From Tetracentron sinense (taxonomy: Eukaryota; Streptophyta; Magnoliopsida; Trochodendrales; Trochodendraceae), in NCBI GenBank assembly GCA_015143295.1, contig CM026562.1:6362639-6426638 (forward strand): 64,000 nt of DNA. The letters are read 5' to 3'. The position numbers and the translations under genes were made by a program. The notes below the pieces were generated by a model, which ran no database searches, was not told the DNA's origin, and saw nothing but the letters and a program-made list of their open reading frames with translations. The first letter of the stretch is position 1. Each line of letters opens with the position of its first letter. This document shows positions 21,807 to 32,780 of this stretch, in pieces.

Positions 21807-23432
21807 AGCCCAAAATAAGGTAGAAGGTTTTTAATTATTGAGTAATATAGTTAATTATTGGGCAATATAATTGTATTTTCACAAAAGTTTTGTAGATAGT
21901 TACAAGAATGCCACTACATATTTACAAAAGGGAGGGTACCGCATTTTTTTTGTTGCTGTAGATGCTTAATAATGCTCTAGAAAAGGAGCTCAAGCCAATT
22001 AAGATTAGGCCAAAAGCCTAGTTTGTGTGACATGCATTCCCCAAAATCATAGGGACACCATAGTGATGCCTTGAAGAAGGTATATGTCTATGACGGCAAA
22101 TCAAAATTTTTTTTTTGTACAATCAAGTGTCACAAGCGCTAGTACATGACTGTGAAGGCTTTGCATTGGAAGTTTGGCTGAGGGTTGTGACATATCCTTT
22201 GGGATTGATCCTCGAACCTCCCTCCGGGGGATACATTATCATTGGGCCAACCCTACAGTGTGTGTTCAGACTTTAAACCATATACACAACATAAACTTGT
22301 GCCCAACCCTAATTGGTACAAGCCTTGTGTCACATGAGTTCTTGTTATGTCATTTGCAAAGCTTGATGCAACTTTCCTCCTTTATTCATTCCTCATTCAG
22401 GTTTGGGATTGGCAAGGGACAGAGGTAGGCATAGGTGAATGAGCATGAAGGTCACGAAGGTAAGTATAGGTGAATTTTTTTTTTTTTTTTTAGGGTGATG
22501 AGAAATCCTTATTGACTTTGGTTGATGTGTCTTTCTTTCTACATGTTGAAGGTGTTTTTGCTACTAAGGTTTTGGGAGTTTTGCTCAAGATGCAAAAGTA
22601 ATTTTTATAAAAACATTAAACTTTTTTTTTTCCCTACATGTGATCAAATTTTTTTTTTTTGGTTCAAACATGTGATCAATTTCATTGGATAAACAAATTA
22701 TGATTTTTTTGCAATGAGTTTATCTAATTAGTCTTAGGAGTAAATGAACCTAAATCTAAATATAAAAAAAGTTCACAAATTGACTCAACTTCGATTTGAG
22801 TTAGATTCGAGAGCTTGAGCCAACATATATATGTCACGAGCGAACAATTCCCAAATCGGCTCATTCACCCCCCCAAAGTTTTAATATTTGTTTAAGAGTT
22901 AGAGGATTAGAAGCCTAATATTAGAAATTGAGTCATAGGATGGGTATTTTATGGCCTGGTTGGCATCAATCCCAAATAACAATTCTCTATTTCTTAAGAA
23001 TAAAAATTGAGTTTCTACTCTCAGGAAATAAAGAATTATTCATTGAGAACGATGTCGGGCCCTTAACCTCCACACATGAAGGGATTTGAACCTGGACAGT
23101 TTGCTCTATGTGATTTCTTTTTTTTTTTTTTTTTTTTGATGAGGGTATCATTTAACAAGAGCAATAGTCAACTCGTCAACCGCAGCCCGAGGAGGGGACT
23201 ATTTATCCTCCCTCTCATGTAGTCGACCCTTCAACTTCCATCAACTTGGGCTAGTTTTTGTAACCCTTTAGTTAAAATTTATTTTTCTAAAAAAACTAAG
23301 GGTAGATAAATGTGGTTAGAAGTGGGGGACACATGGCAAGAAAATGGAGCTGAGACGTCCCTCCTCACATCACCGATCGAGGAGGTGACTATTTTCCATT
23401 TAACAAATTAGAAAAGAGGTTATAGGAGCGGG
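21807..23432. other. Intergenic stretch without a recognised gene
   Basis: Long T runs at 22475-22490, 22622-22632 and 23117-23138. The segment 23140-23400 has GAGGAGGGGACTATTT / GAGGAGGTGACTATTTTCC words found in other small repeats. The frame at 22174-22428 has no recognisable motif and is not supported as a gene. Confidence 0.35.
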
Positions 23433-23619
23433 AAAAGGTTTACTCTATTGCTCACCAGAGTATACCTCTAGTGAGCAGCAGATCAGTGGACATGTGTTAA
23501 AAAAAACAAGGAAAAAAATGGGGGAAAAAAAGAAACTTATGGTGAGGTGACTATTTTTGTTCCAATGATTCCGTTGCTCACCATAGGGATCCTATGATGA
23601 GCAACAGAGTAAACCTTTT
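23433..23619. mobile_element. 187 bp TIR element (MITE)
   Basis: Left AAAAGGTTTACTCTATTGCT and right (reverse complement) AAAAGGTTTACTCTGTTGCT, then CACCAGAGTATAC against CATCATAGGATCC. Arms of about 45 bp. No clear target duplication, no coding capacity. Confidence 0.6.
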
Positions 23620-24102
23620 GCCTTCGGGAGCATGTGCTTGAGGGATCCGCTCCTACTGTTGTGGGCCTACAACAAGAATAGGCACACTACCCTAATCATG
23701 ATTTTAAACAAATGTTACTTAATACCTTCTCTCACTTCCAACTAATCCCACAAACTCCAAGAGTGTTGTACCGAAGTTAATAAACAATCACTTCACAAGG
23801 ATTGCGCTGGTCCTACCAATTATATACAAGTCAATTTGTTTTCAATAATTATAAATAGAAGTGAAAGGACGGTTTTGTCGTATTTAATAGAGCTTATCTA
23901 CGTGTCTTCTCTCTTTCTTTCAAAAACTCTTACTGAAGAGTATCTCTCGCGTGACCTTGGTTTTAGCAGCGAAGGTACTAACGACAGGCCTCGGCCCGCT
24001 GCCAACGTTATTCTGTTGTGTTCCCTCCCGATTTTAACACGTCGACGAATCGCCGATGACTTATCATCTCCTATTTGAGGCTCAGCTTGTCTCTGACGAA
24101 AT
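23620..24102. other. Intergenic stretch
   Basis: An 80-codon frame at 23836-24078 has no recognised domain. No supported gene. Confidence 0.35.
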
Positions 24103-24645
24103 GCCTCGGATTATCTCTAGCAAAGCCAAAAGTCTCGGGCAATCACAAAATATGTGACATGTGATGATAAAAAATGAGATAAGTCATTTCATTTTCTTCC
24201 CAATATTTTGATTTCTCCTTACTTGATATCTCTCTCTATTTTTTTCATCACTTTATCGCCATGAATCTAGGAAGCACGGATCCGGATACGGGATATGGGT
24301 ATGATACGATACGATACGGATATGACAATACGGTAAAACCTAAAAAAAAGGATACGGTGTACGGTCAGGATACGTCTGTAATTTTTTTTTAAATAATAAT
24401 AATACTATATCTTGTATTATAATTACAAAATAACCATTGGTTCAGTTTTGTTTATGTATAAAAAATATCATGTCCATGCAAAAACAAAAGAAATAGGGTC
24501 ATCTCATTTTCCACTAAGCAAAAAGAAAGTTATCCTATCATCCACTAAGCAAAATATAGAGAAGACCATGTCCATGCAAAAACAAAAGAGATAGGGTCAC
24601 ACCCCCGGGTCTCCAAAAAAACAAAAAAAACAAAGCATTCATTTT

Positions 24646-24885
24646 CAGAGGTCAGACTCACCACCACCACGCACCCCTTTCACATGGCTCTGATATCATT
24701 CACTCACAGGACGAGACACAATCAATGAACAAAGCACACAGGTTACCGCCTATTGAATCTATAGCTAAATCATCTTGAAAGATACACTAACATAGCAGCA
24801 TGAGTGAAAGAGCTATATCCTAGAATACATTTAAACTATCAAGTGTTTAGTTGCACATGGTAAAACAAAACATCAAACGATATAT
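24646..24885 (-). repeat. Terminal redundancy of the caulimovirid, downstream copy
   Basis: Direct repeat of 31290-31529 at a constant offset of 6644 bases. The primer-site counterpart (24686-24698) has one change (TGATATCAGAGCC). On the minus strand an AATAAA occurs just before its start, possibly the viral poly(A) signal. Confidence 0.85.
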
Positions 24886-25657
24886 TTATTGAAAACTTGA
24901 AAGCATATACAGTACGATTAAACGTGAACTACCAGTTCCTTAAACTGAGATGGTAGATGGACCGCTCTAAATATCCAGTGTGGATACCCGAGTCTTACAC
25001 GAGTCTACTCAGTTAAACTGGAGTGCAGTGAACATATAACTATAAAATAAAAACTTACAACTAGAGAATAACTCAGAAGGAACTCAGGACTGAGGAGTTA
25101 CAGTGGACTGAGAACTGAACTGAGGACTAAGGACTGAAAGAAGATGAAGAGAAGAGATTACAACTCAAGGGCTCAGTGTAACTGATATCGGATACAAGGC
25201 CATACAATGGACTTAAATAAAACAAGAAAAGTAAACTAATTATTACATCTTGAACGAATCTTGAAAATAGTCTTCAACTTTGCAAAAGTAAATAGTGATC
25301 TGTCTTGAACTTTGAAAAGTAAATCTTGAATAGTAATGTTGAACCGAATCTTGAACAGTAGTCTGTCTGGAGCTTTGTCAAAAGTAAACAGTAATCTTGA
25401 ACACTGTAGCGAATCTTGAAATCTTGAACGAATAAATAAAGCTGCTGTCTATCTGGAGAGTACTGGTTGTCAGGAGAAAGAAAATTCCTTTCGGTGGCTT
25501 TCACTGGAGGATAAATACTTTTACGGAGAGTTAATCTGAGAATGCATGATTATGTAATGCTGCTGGAAGTTAAAAGATAACCAGTAGAAGACTGAAATAT
25601 CCTTTAACTATAAATCTGGAAGAACTTCTGGAGAAGAATTTTGAATGGCACCAAAGG
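24886..25657 (-). promoter_or_regulatory. Caulimovirid intergenic region downstream of ORF2
   Basis: No ORF of note. The plus-strand sequence contains several degenerate GAATCTTGAA / AGTAAACAGTAATCTTGAA units between 25250 and 25440. In caulimovirids the single promoter usually lies in the region before the primer site, so this stretch is the likely former promoter. No precise TATA box is claimed. Confidence 0.4.
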
Positions 25658-26959
25658 CTAGACTTGTGATAAATTAATGTCATAACAGTCATCTTCATTT
25701 TCTTGAGCATAATTAACTGAACCATTATCACTGTTACTATCATCTGAAAGATTAGCTAATTGTTCTTGAAGTTTCTGACGAAGTTCTTTCTTGGATTGAA
25801 CAGAAGCTAAGGAAGTCTGGCTCTGACTTTTTTGGATTGCTAACTTAGCTTTAGATTCTGCAATGGGTCTTGGAGAATATTTTCGAGTAAAAAACTGCAA
25901 TACAGCTTGCGAAGAAGATGAAGAAATATCCTATTTGTCCCACCATTTAACAAAAAATCTTCTACCTAAAGTAGGAAAGATAGGTCCAGGAAAAATAGTA
26001 TAATCCCAAAGGGAAATCCATGCTAAGGAAAATAGGACATTGAAAAAATAAAATAGAGGAAATTTGGATGAAGGAGGAATAGAAAATCTTTGGCTAAAAA
26101 GATGAAAACCTTCTGCAACAGATGGAGGGAAAATATCCGAAATGGGGCCAAACATGTTCCACCAATCAAGAAACCAATTGGGAATATCAAGACTAAAACC
26201 TGATTTAAAATAGAATGTCCACGAATGCTGGAGTTTCTTATTTTTGAAATAAAAGCGATTAAACCATGCACGTTGATAATCCCAATAATTGAACGAGGAT
26301 GGAAATTCATTATGAGCTGGAATTTTAGAAAATCTTTTGGAAATAGAAGGAGATGGTCCCCAAGCAGAAAGGGTGAGAACCTGGATCAATTGACAAGTAG
26401 AATATGAAATCATACTGGAATCTTGATTATCTGGAAAATGCTTGAATTTACAGGAACCTGTATCATATAAAATATATTCATAAAATTTCTGAGTTTTGTT
26501 AAATCCGGACTCAATATAATGCCAATTGGGAGGAAAACAGGTCTTAACTACTTGTACTGGAGAAGCATTATAAAGTTCTTGTTCTATGGAAAAAAGAGGA
26601 AAAATTTGAGTTTTCTGAATATATTGAGATGGATTTAAAACTGGAGGTTTTTCAACAGGAAGGACTTGTACAGATTTTTTCTTTTCAAAATTAGAGGAAA
26701 CAATAGGTTGTTGATTAGAAGAAGAAGATGCAATAGTAGCATAAGACTTAACTGGAATGGAAGGAAATTTTGATTCATTAAGCTGGAGAATTTGAAAAGG
26801 ATTAGGAGATGGTTTGATAATAATATCTGAAGAGGAGGTAGGCTGACAATATGAATCAACAGTGGTATGTTGGATAGAACTGGTTTGTGATGACGAAACA
26901 ACATAAATTTCTGGCTGATTAAGAATGACTTTTTGCTTTGAAGCTTTCTTGGGAGCCAT
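25658..26959 (-). pseudogene. Caulimovirid ORF2 (unknown function), one in-frame stop
   Basis: Starts MAPKKASKQK at 26959 and runs 342 codons to a TAG at 25931-25933. It continues in the same frame for a further 80-codon stretch to a stop at 25658. The N-terminal third is Ser/Gln-rich. The middle is rich in aromatics (PNWHYIESGF, WDYQRAWFNRFYF, WNMFGP). The C-terminal part is charged and acidic (DDSNSDNGSVN). It overlaps the end of the RT-RNase H frame by about 40 bases. No enzyme motif is recognised; florendovirus ORF2 proteins have no known function. Confidence 0.65.
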
Positions 26960-28220
26960 AATTTCCCTGTAAGAATTCACGAGTAAGAAAATCTGGAATG
27001 GTGTTAGCTTCTCCTTTAATATATTCAATCTTGAAATCAAAACTGGATAAAATAGCTTGTCATCTAGCAAATATTTGTTTAGAAGCTATATTTTTAACAT
27101 CTTTTTGTAAAACACTTTTAGCGGCTTGACAATCAACTCGGACTAAAAACTCTTGATTAAGCAAATCACTTTGAAATTTGGAAATACATAAAACAATCGA
27201 TAAAATCTCCTTTTTTACAGTGGAATAATTCTGTTGAGCATAATTCCAAGTACCAGATGTATACCTAACAATTTTTTCTCATCCTTGGACTAATTGTTTG
27301 AGAATTCCTCCGAACCCTAATTCAGATGCATCAGTTTCTACTATTTTAAAGGCATTGGGATCTGCTAAGACTAAACATGGAAGATCTTTTACTCTAGCTT
27401 TGATTAATTAGACTATCTTAGTATGTTCTAGAGACCATGGAGGAGAATCTTTTTTGAGTCATTGTCTTAAAGGGGCACTAATTTGGCTAAGATCTTTGTA
27501 AAATTCTGCAACATAATTAAGACTGCCTAGAAACCTTTGTAATTGTTTTTTGTCTTTAATCTCATCTGGAAATTTATCTGCAAATTGAATGGATCGATCA
27601 ATGGGTATTATAGTACCTTGATTAATATTATGCCCTAAAAATCTTATTTTAGTTTGGAACAAATGAATTTTAGACGAAGACAAAACTAAACCATGAGTTT
27701 TTATAACTTGAAGGAAAACATGTAAATGTTTCCAATGTTACTCAATTGAATTAGAAAAGATTAATACATCATCTATATATACAATGGAGAATTCTGTATA
27801 TGGAGTAAATATCTCATTCATAATATTCTGGAATTCAGATGGGGCATTCTTAAGACCAAATGGCATAACATTCCATTCATAATGTCCAAAGGGAACAGTA
27901 AAAGCAGTTTTATACCTATCTTGTTCATTAATTTGAATTTGCCAAAATCCTGATTTCATATCAAATTTAGAAAAGATTTTTGCTTTATAAATTCTTTGTA
28001 ATAAATCTTTTTTATTTGGAAGTGGGTATCTAATCCATTGGAGGGCTTCGTTTAATGGTTTATAATTAATAACTAATCTAGGAGTACCTCTTTCTAATTC
28101 TGTATTTTTCTGGACATAAAAAGCTGAACAACTCCATAGAGATTGACTTTTACGAATTAAATTCTTATTTAATAATTCTTGAATTTCTTTTTTACAATAT
28201 TCTAAAAGTTCTTGATTCAT
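26919..28220 (-). pseudogene. Caulimovirid reverse transcriptase-RNase H, several in-frame stops
   Basis: The frame from 28220 keeps classic RT motifs: LVINYKPLN, FSKFDMKSGFWQIQI, and the catalytic YIDDVLIFS. A stop follows at 27736-27738. The same frame continues (RFLGSLNYVAEFY) to another stop at 27457-27459. RNase H then follows (VETDASELGFGG near 27330) with more stops, ending at 26919-26921. RT copies the viral pregenome into DNA in the cytoplasm and RNase H removes the RNA. The 5' end abuts the protease frame in an ATGA overlap. This probably reflects a one-base loss in what was one polyprotein, not a designed overlap. Confidence 0.85.
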
Positions 28221-28825
28221 TTGTATGGGTTTGCTTTAGTTGGTATTTTATTTTCATTAAATTCTGAAGTATAGGGGAGACTTACTATATATTTATTTCT
28301 ATGCCAAAACGCTTTAGGAAGATCAGAACAAACTTCTGTTTCTAATTTAGTTTTAAAATTACTAATTTTTTGCTGTAAAGATTTAGATTTTCTTAATTGG
28401 AATTCAATATTTTTAAACTCTTTTTCTTGTTGTAAAAATTCTAAATGGATTGTCTTTTGCTGAATCATATCATCTAAAAAATTTAACTGTCTAGTCATCG
28501 GATAGGTAATGAATCTAAAAATTATATCTTTGTCTAAGAGTCTAGTAAATATTCCTGTAGTATCTATTTTTGAAATAGGTTGTATAGAATGTAGGAATGG
28601 AAGTCCTAATATTAATTCTTGCCTTAAATCTTGGACCAAAATAAAAGATTGTTGAATACAAATTCCTTCATTACAAATAGAAGCTTGGGAAAGTTTATAA
28701 TTAATATGCATATTAATTCCATTAGCACTAGATAATATTTCTTTAGTTTTTTCAAAGTATTGGGTAGGGATAAGACCTTCTTGAACACAATTTAAATCTG
28801 CACCTGAATCAACTAAGGCAATCAT
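28217..28825 (-). pseudogene. Caulimovirid aspartic protease region
   Basis: Begins near an IALVDSGADLNC segment, where DSGA is the retropepsin active site. GLPFLHSIQP follows about 80 residues later, matching the second conserved strand. The enzyme would cut the viral polyprotein. The frame is the same as the coat frame but separated from it by stops around 29009-29017, and it ends in a stop at 28217 where the RT frame starts one base out of register. Confident from the motif and position. Confidence 0.8.
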
Positions 28826-29014
28826 ATTTTTAGTGAATGAGTGTTTTATATTTAAGGTGATATTAATATACCATTTTTGAAAAGTAATGACAGGAGGTTC
28901 TGGTTCAAGATTATATATGGTTTCACTATTATTTTTAAGTTGTTGAATATTTTCTTTTATCCTATTAATATCATGTTGTAATTCTGGTACATGGACTTGA
29001 TTTATAGACTATTG

Positions 29015-30265
29015 TTATATAGAGATTTTTTGTGTATTCAAAACATTTATAGTTGGACAAGACTTACAATGATATATATTGTGACCTTTCTTGTGACAAT
29101 GAAAACAAAAAAGATTTCTTTTATAATTAGATGAAGTGTGATGAATAATTCTTTTATGCTTATTACGTTTTTTATATTGATTGTATATTAAAGGATTGTC
29201 TGATTGAAATTGACATAATTTCTTGATAGGATTTTTTAATGGAATTTTCTCTGCTTTTTTCTTTTGAAGATTTTTATGATTTGTTTTAAGTTTTGTTTTA
29301 AATAATTCTAACTTCTTATATTTATCTTGTTTTTTATAATCATTAATTAAAATATCTAATTTTTTGATGATTTCTTGAGGATGTTTTAATTCTTTTAGTG
29401 GGATAACTGAAATAGGACGCAATCTAATATAATTATTATCTATTATTTTATCTGGAATATATTCATATGGTTTCTTATACTTTGCGGATATTTCTTGACA
29501 TGTATGACACCTACCATAAATTCCTAATGAATAACAATCTCTACAATTAGGATTATAATAATCTAGCTGAGAAGCATGAGCTTCTATGACTGATTGAGAT
29601 GGAAACATAAACATATTCATATTGTTTCTTTTACAGTAATCTATTAACCATGGAAAGAAGGCAAGATGCCTTCTTGTCTTTTCTACGTCTGTTAAATAGA
29701 ACTTAATAAATAATTCTTGACTAGTCTGGTTGTAAAAATCTAAAAACCACAATCTTTGATTCCTATTTTCTGGAGAATTAATATCATTTTCTAGTCTTGC
29801 GTAATCTATCTGAAACGATCTATCAATAGTAAGCATGTTACAGTAAGACACCCTAGGAGGATTCATATCTGAATATGTAGGAGATGGACAACTGACTGGA
29901 GTATTTTCTGGACTACTCGTATTTTGGTTATTATTCTGTTCTGTATAATATGGTTCTGGAATAAGAGAATTTCTTACTCCTTCTAGATTAGTATGGAGGG
30001 GAACCTGTTCAGGTGTAGACCTGACTGGTTGTACATGAACGTATTCTGGATTTGGAGGTTGAGATACATATACATATCCCGGGTTTTTAGAATTGTCTTT
30101 ACACTCTAAAATATCATCTGAAGTATGGATAAATGGAGTATTGCGCGGAAGTCTTGAAGTATCTTCTAAATGTATTGTGCTAGATGTACTAGGAATATTG
30201 GAACAAGAAGATCTGGGAGGTAGAATACCTAGATGGAAATGAGATTCTCTGGAAGGCATCCTCAA
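29015..30265 (-). pseudogene. Caulimovirid coat protein with zinc knuckle
   Basis: A 416-codon frame. Near its C-terminus a CCHC zinc knuckle (C-X2-C-X4-H-X4-C: CFHCHKKGHNIYHC) follows a Lys-rich stretch, as in caulimovirid coat proteins. A second C-X2-C pair set (CRDC...CHTC) lies mid-protein. The N-terminal part is Ser/Pro-rich. It is out of frame with the movement-protein segment upstream and closed by two stops downstream. Confidence 0.75.
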
Positions 30266-30300
30266 AGAAGGATTCCTAATTAATCTGGGAAATCTTAACT

Positions 30301-31112
30301 CTACATTGCCCTTACCATGATCAATGATCTGGTTAGACTCCTGGACTGGTATAGGAGGAGGTCAGTCACATGGACCAACTTCCAACTTTCTGGAAACTCA
30401 ATATCTTCCCAATTAATTATTCTAAGCTGGATCTCATTATCTGGATGACCATAAATGATCTCATTAAACTTGTTATTCTTGTTAAAATGGTGAATTGCTT
30501 TTGGATTTAACGTTGTATTCATGACCTTATAACTAATTCTGTAAACTAGAACTAAGGGTCTGGATCCTGGTTTCATGTTTATACCTTTAGTATGGACATC
30601 TAAAGTTAAACTATCTATGATATGAGGATCACGTAAATCTAAAGATAAATCTGGATAACAATTAAAATAGATTGGACCTTGGGCTGTACTAGTCTAAATT
30701 GCTCCTAAAAGGCTATCTGAAAACTCTAAGAACCTACAGTCTCTAAGGCATAGTAAAATGGAACTATTAATCCCTAATCTGGTAAGTGGCTTGGCCGCCA
30801 CCTGGATCATGCCAAAGTGTATAAAGTTGAATTTTTACTAAGATTATGTATAGTATGCTTATCTAATAATTTATAAGTATTATAAGTATGATTCCTAAGA
30901 GGTAAAGTGCGCTCAACTGTTTTTATCGAATGTGAGGAGAATAGTTTAAATGTACCTAGTCTGTAGATTTCCTCTACTGCTACCTTAGGTATATTCCAAT
31001 TATTTAACTCGGATTCACTTTTCACAAACATGTGTTCTTCACTATTCATTGTGTCGTCATGACAGTCAATCTCTCGAGAAGACATGCTACGAGGGAAGAA
31101 ACGATGATTCAT
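30301..31112 (-). pseudogene. Caulimovirid movement protein, frameshifted
   Basis: Three blocks. The first, from MNHRFFPRS (31112), runs open to 30807. A second block in another frame contains LLCLRDCRFLEFSDSLLG and is cut by a TAG at 30694-30696. The third runs in that same frame to 30301 (PLVLVYRISYKV). Position and sequence style fit the 30K-type movement proteins that widen plasmodesmata. At least one frameshift near 30800, one stop, and a frame change before the coat region disable it. Confidence 0.65.
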
Positions 31113-31289
31113 CCTATTCTACAGCACACAGGAGATTTCAATGGTGGGCTAAGTTTCTGACAGCTTGTAGAAAATCAGTGTGACCAAAAAGTGACTTACA
31201 TCGGCTAACGGCTCACACCACGGCCTTGCGCCTGCTGCACTGCACCACGCCTATCTACGCTTAACAACCACCAACTCCGGTCAATATTG

Positions 31290-31529
31290 CAGAGGTCAGA
31301 CTCACCACCACCACGCACCCCTTTCACATGGCTCTGATACCATTCACTCCCAGGACGAGACACAATCAATGAACAAAGCACACAGGTTACCGCCTAGTGA
31401 ATCTATAGCTAAATCATCTTGAAAGATACACTAACATAGCAGCATGAGTGAAAGAGCTACATCCTAGAGTACATTTAAACTATCAAGTGTTTAGTTGCAC
31501 ATGGTAAAACAAAACATCAAACGATATAT
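31290..31529 (-). repeat. Terminal redundancy of the caulimovirid, upstream copy
   Basis: Direct repeat of 24646-24885 with about 5 mismatches. Contains the intact primer site. Confidence 0.85.
31329..31342 (-). promoter_or_regulatory. tRNA-Met primer binding site of the caulimovirid
   Basis: The minus strand reads TGGTATCAGAGCCA, complementary to the 3' end of plant initiator tRNA-Met. This is the site where caulimovirid minus-strand DNA synthesis starts. Confidence 0.85.
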
Positions 31530-31895
31530 ATATATATTCATAGCCGTATCCCGACGTATCCATGTCGTATCGGAGCCGTATCCGAAATAAAAAAAATGTT
31601 TTTAATTAACAGGATACGTTTAGGCCGTATCCCGTACGTATCCTACCATATCGGAGGCGTATCCGTATCGGATACGTATCGGATACGGGTACGGAGGCCT
31701 ATTTGAAGTATCCGTGCTTCCTAGCCATGAATCAAATAATGTATGGAGAAGTCAAAATCATAGGCCCCATGAAATGACTTCTCCAACCATATTGTGGTAG
31801 CCCGAGACCACCCTTTCCGACTTCGCCAAAGAGAATCTGAGGCCTCAATTTGATGATAATGTATAGGACTGAACTTCAACCAAAGTACTTCTCTT

Positions 31896-32184
31896 GCCTC
31901 GGATTCTCTCTAGCTAATGCCAGAAAAGTGGTCTCATGCCACCACACATTAAGAGACATGTGGCTAGAGAAGTCATTTCATGGACCCCATGATTTTGACT
32001 TCTCCACACATTATTTGACACATGGTGATAAAGTAGTGAGATAAAGGGGGAGAGATATCAAGTGGGAGAAGTCAAAATCAGGGGAGAAAATGAAATGACT
32101 TCTCTCCTTTTTTATGTCACATGTCGCTTAATGTGTGATGGCTCAATACCACTTTTCTGGCATCAACCAAAGAGAATTCGAGGC
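31896..32184. mobile_element. MITE of the 'GAAGTCATTTCATTTTCT' family, copy 3 (289 bp)
   Basis: GCCTCGGATTCTCTCTAGCT on the left pairs with GCCTCGAATTCTCTTTGGTT (reverse complement) on the right. GCCAGAAAAGTGGT and CACACATTAAG follow in both arms. Subterminal AGAAGTCATTTCAT is present in both halves. Arms are at least 70 bp. Confidence 0.7.
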
Positions 32185-32286
32185 CTTTGATAAATTGCCA
32201 CGTTGACATTTTGGTACATAATAAATCGCTACGTACACCCACCTCTTGTGTCGTTGGTGGGGTGTGGCCTATCTGATGACAAAAAA

Positions 32287-32506
32287 GGGAAAAGATTTGC
32301 TCTGGTGGATGCTCGAGCCAAGCGCTCAAGCATCCACAAATCATGGAGCATGTAGCTTTTAAAAGGGAGGAGATATCAATTGGGGAGAAGTCAAAATCAT
32401 GGGGAGAAAATGAAATGACTTCTCCCCCAAATTATCGCTAGGTGTCGCATGATTTATGGATGCCCGAGCACCTAGCTCGGGCATCCACCAGAGCGAATCT
32501 TTTGCC
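32287..32506. mobile_element. MITE of the same family, copy 4 (220 bp)
   Basis: AAAGATTTGCTCTGGTGGAT then GCTCGAGC pairs with AAAGATTCGCTCTGGTGGAT then GCCCGAGC. The core shares GGAGAAGTCAAAATCATGGG and TGAAATGACTTCTCC with copies 1-3. Confidence 0.65.
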
Positions 32507-32510
32507 GACA

Positions 32511-32705
32511 AAAAATGATCTCAGATTTCCACATATCATCCAGCATGTGGCGATAAAAAGAGAAGTCATTTCATTTTCTTCCCATATTTTTTACTTCTCA
32601 CTTGATTTCTCTCTCCTTTTTTATCGTCACATGTTGATTGATGTGTGGAGCTGGAGACCCATTTTTTGGCATCTGCCAAAGACAATCGTGAGCCCACTGA
32701 TGAGG
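32511..32705. mobile_element. MITE of the same family, copy 5
   Basis: Contains GTGGCGATAAAAAGAGAAGT, CATTTCATTTTCTTCCC and TATCGTCACATG, as in copies 1-4, and lies directly next to copy 4. Its ends pair poorly. Confidence 0.45.
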
Positions 32706-32780
32706 GAGGTCTAGGGATCCACTCTCAGGTATGAGTCGCAAGAGCTCCAATTCCCAAACTAACCACTAACCCTACTAAGG

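Larger units (their letters stand above)
24646..31529 (-). mobile_element. Endogenous caulimovirid (florendovirus-like), decayed, terminally redundant
   Basis: Minus-strand order is: leader with a tRNA-Met primer site, movement protein, coat protein with zinc knuckle, aspartic protease, reverse transcriptase, RNase H, then a second ORF overlapping the first frame. That is the layout of endogenous florendoviruses. The ends repeat directly: 24646-24885 equals 31290-31529 with about 5 mismatches in 240 bases and no indels (offset 6644). The primer site lies inside this repeat, and the repeat lacks TG...CA ends, which argues for a circular viral template of about 6.6 kb rather than an LTR retrotransposon. 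All main frames carry stops or frameshifts, so this copy is not functional. The genus is an inference from gene order. Confidence 0.8.
24268..31723. mobile_element. Mutator-like TIR element ('GGATACGG' element) holding the caulimovirid
   Basis: Ends TAGGAAGCACGGAT and ATCCGTGCTTCCTA are perfect 14-bp inverted repeats. A 10-bp target duplication GCCATGAATC flanks them (24258-24267 and 31724-31733). A duplication of 9-10 bp is typical of Mutator-like elements. The arms (24268 to about 24380 and about 31536 to 31723) are full of GGATACGG / GATACGT words. No transposase is visible. The interior is the endogenous virus plus a short tract (24381-24645) with a 98-bp spaced repeat (TGTCCATGCAAAAACAAAAG at 24471 and 24569). 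Confidence 0.75.
24103..31843. mobile_element. MITE of the 'GAAGTCATTTCATTTTCT' family, copy 2, split by nested insertions
   Basis: Outermost layer of a nest. The left end GCCTCGGATTATCTCTAGC (24103) pairs with the right end, whose reverse complement is GCCTCAGATTCTCTTTGGC (ending 31843). GTCTCGGGC follows in both arms. Its own sequence is only 24103-24257 and 31734-31843; the rest is the inserted Mutator-like element and virus. Copy 3 at 31896-32184 shows the uninterrupted structure. Confidence 0.65.

Noticed and set aside
24646..31529. Reading the 240-bp direct repeats as LTRs of a Ty3 retrotransposon
   Set aside because: The primer site is inside the repeat, ends are not TG...CA, there is no integrase, and a movement-protein-like segment and a second ORF are present.
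31850..32714. Several 60-90 codon frames in 31.8-32.7 kb
   Set aside because: They lie within inverted-repeat MITE copies and have no domain.
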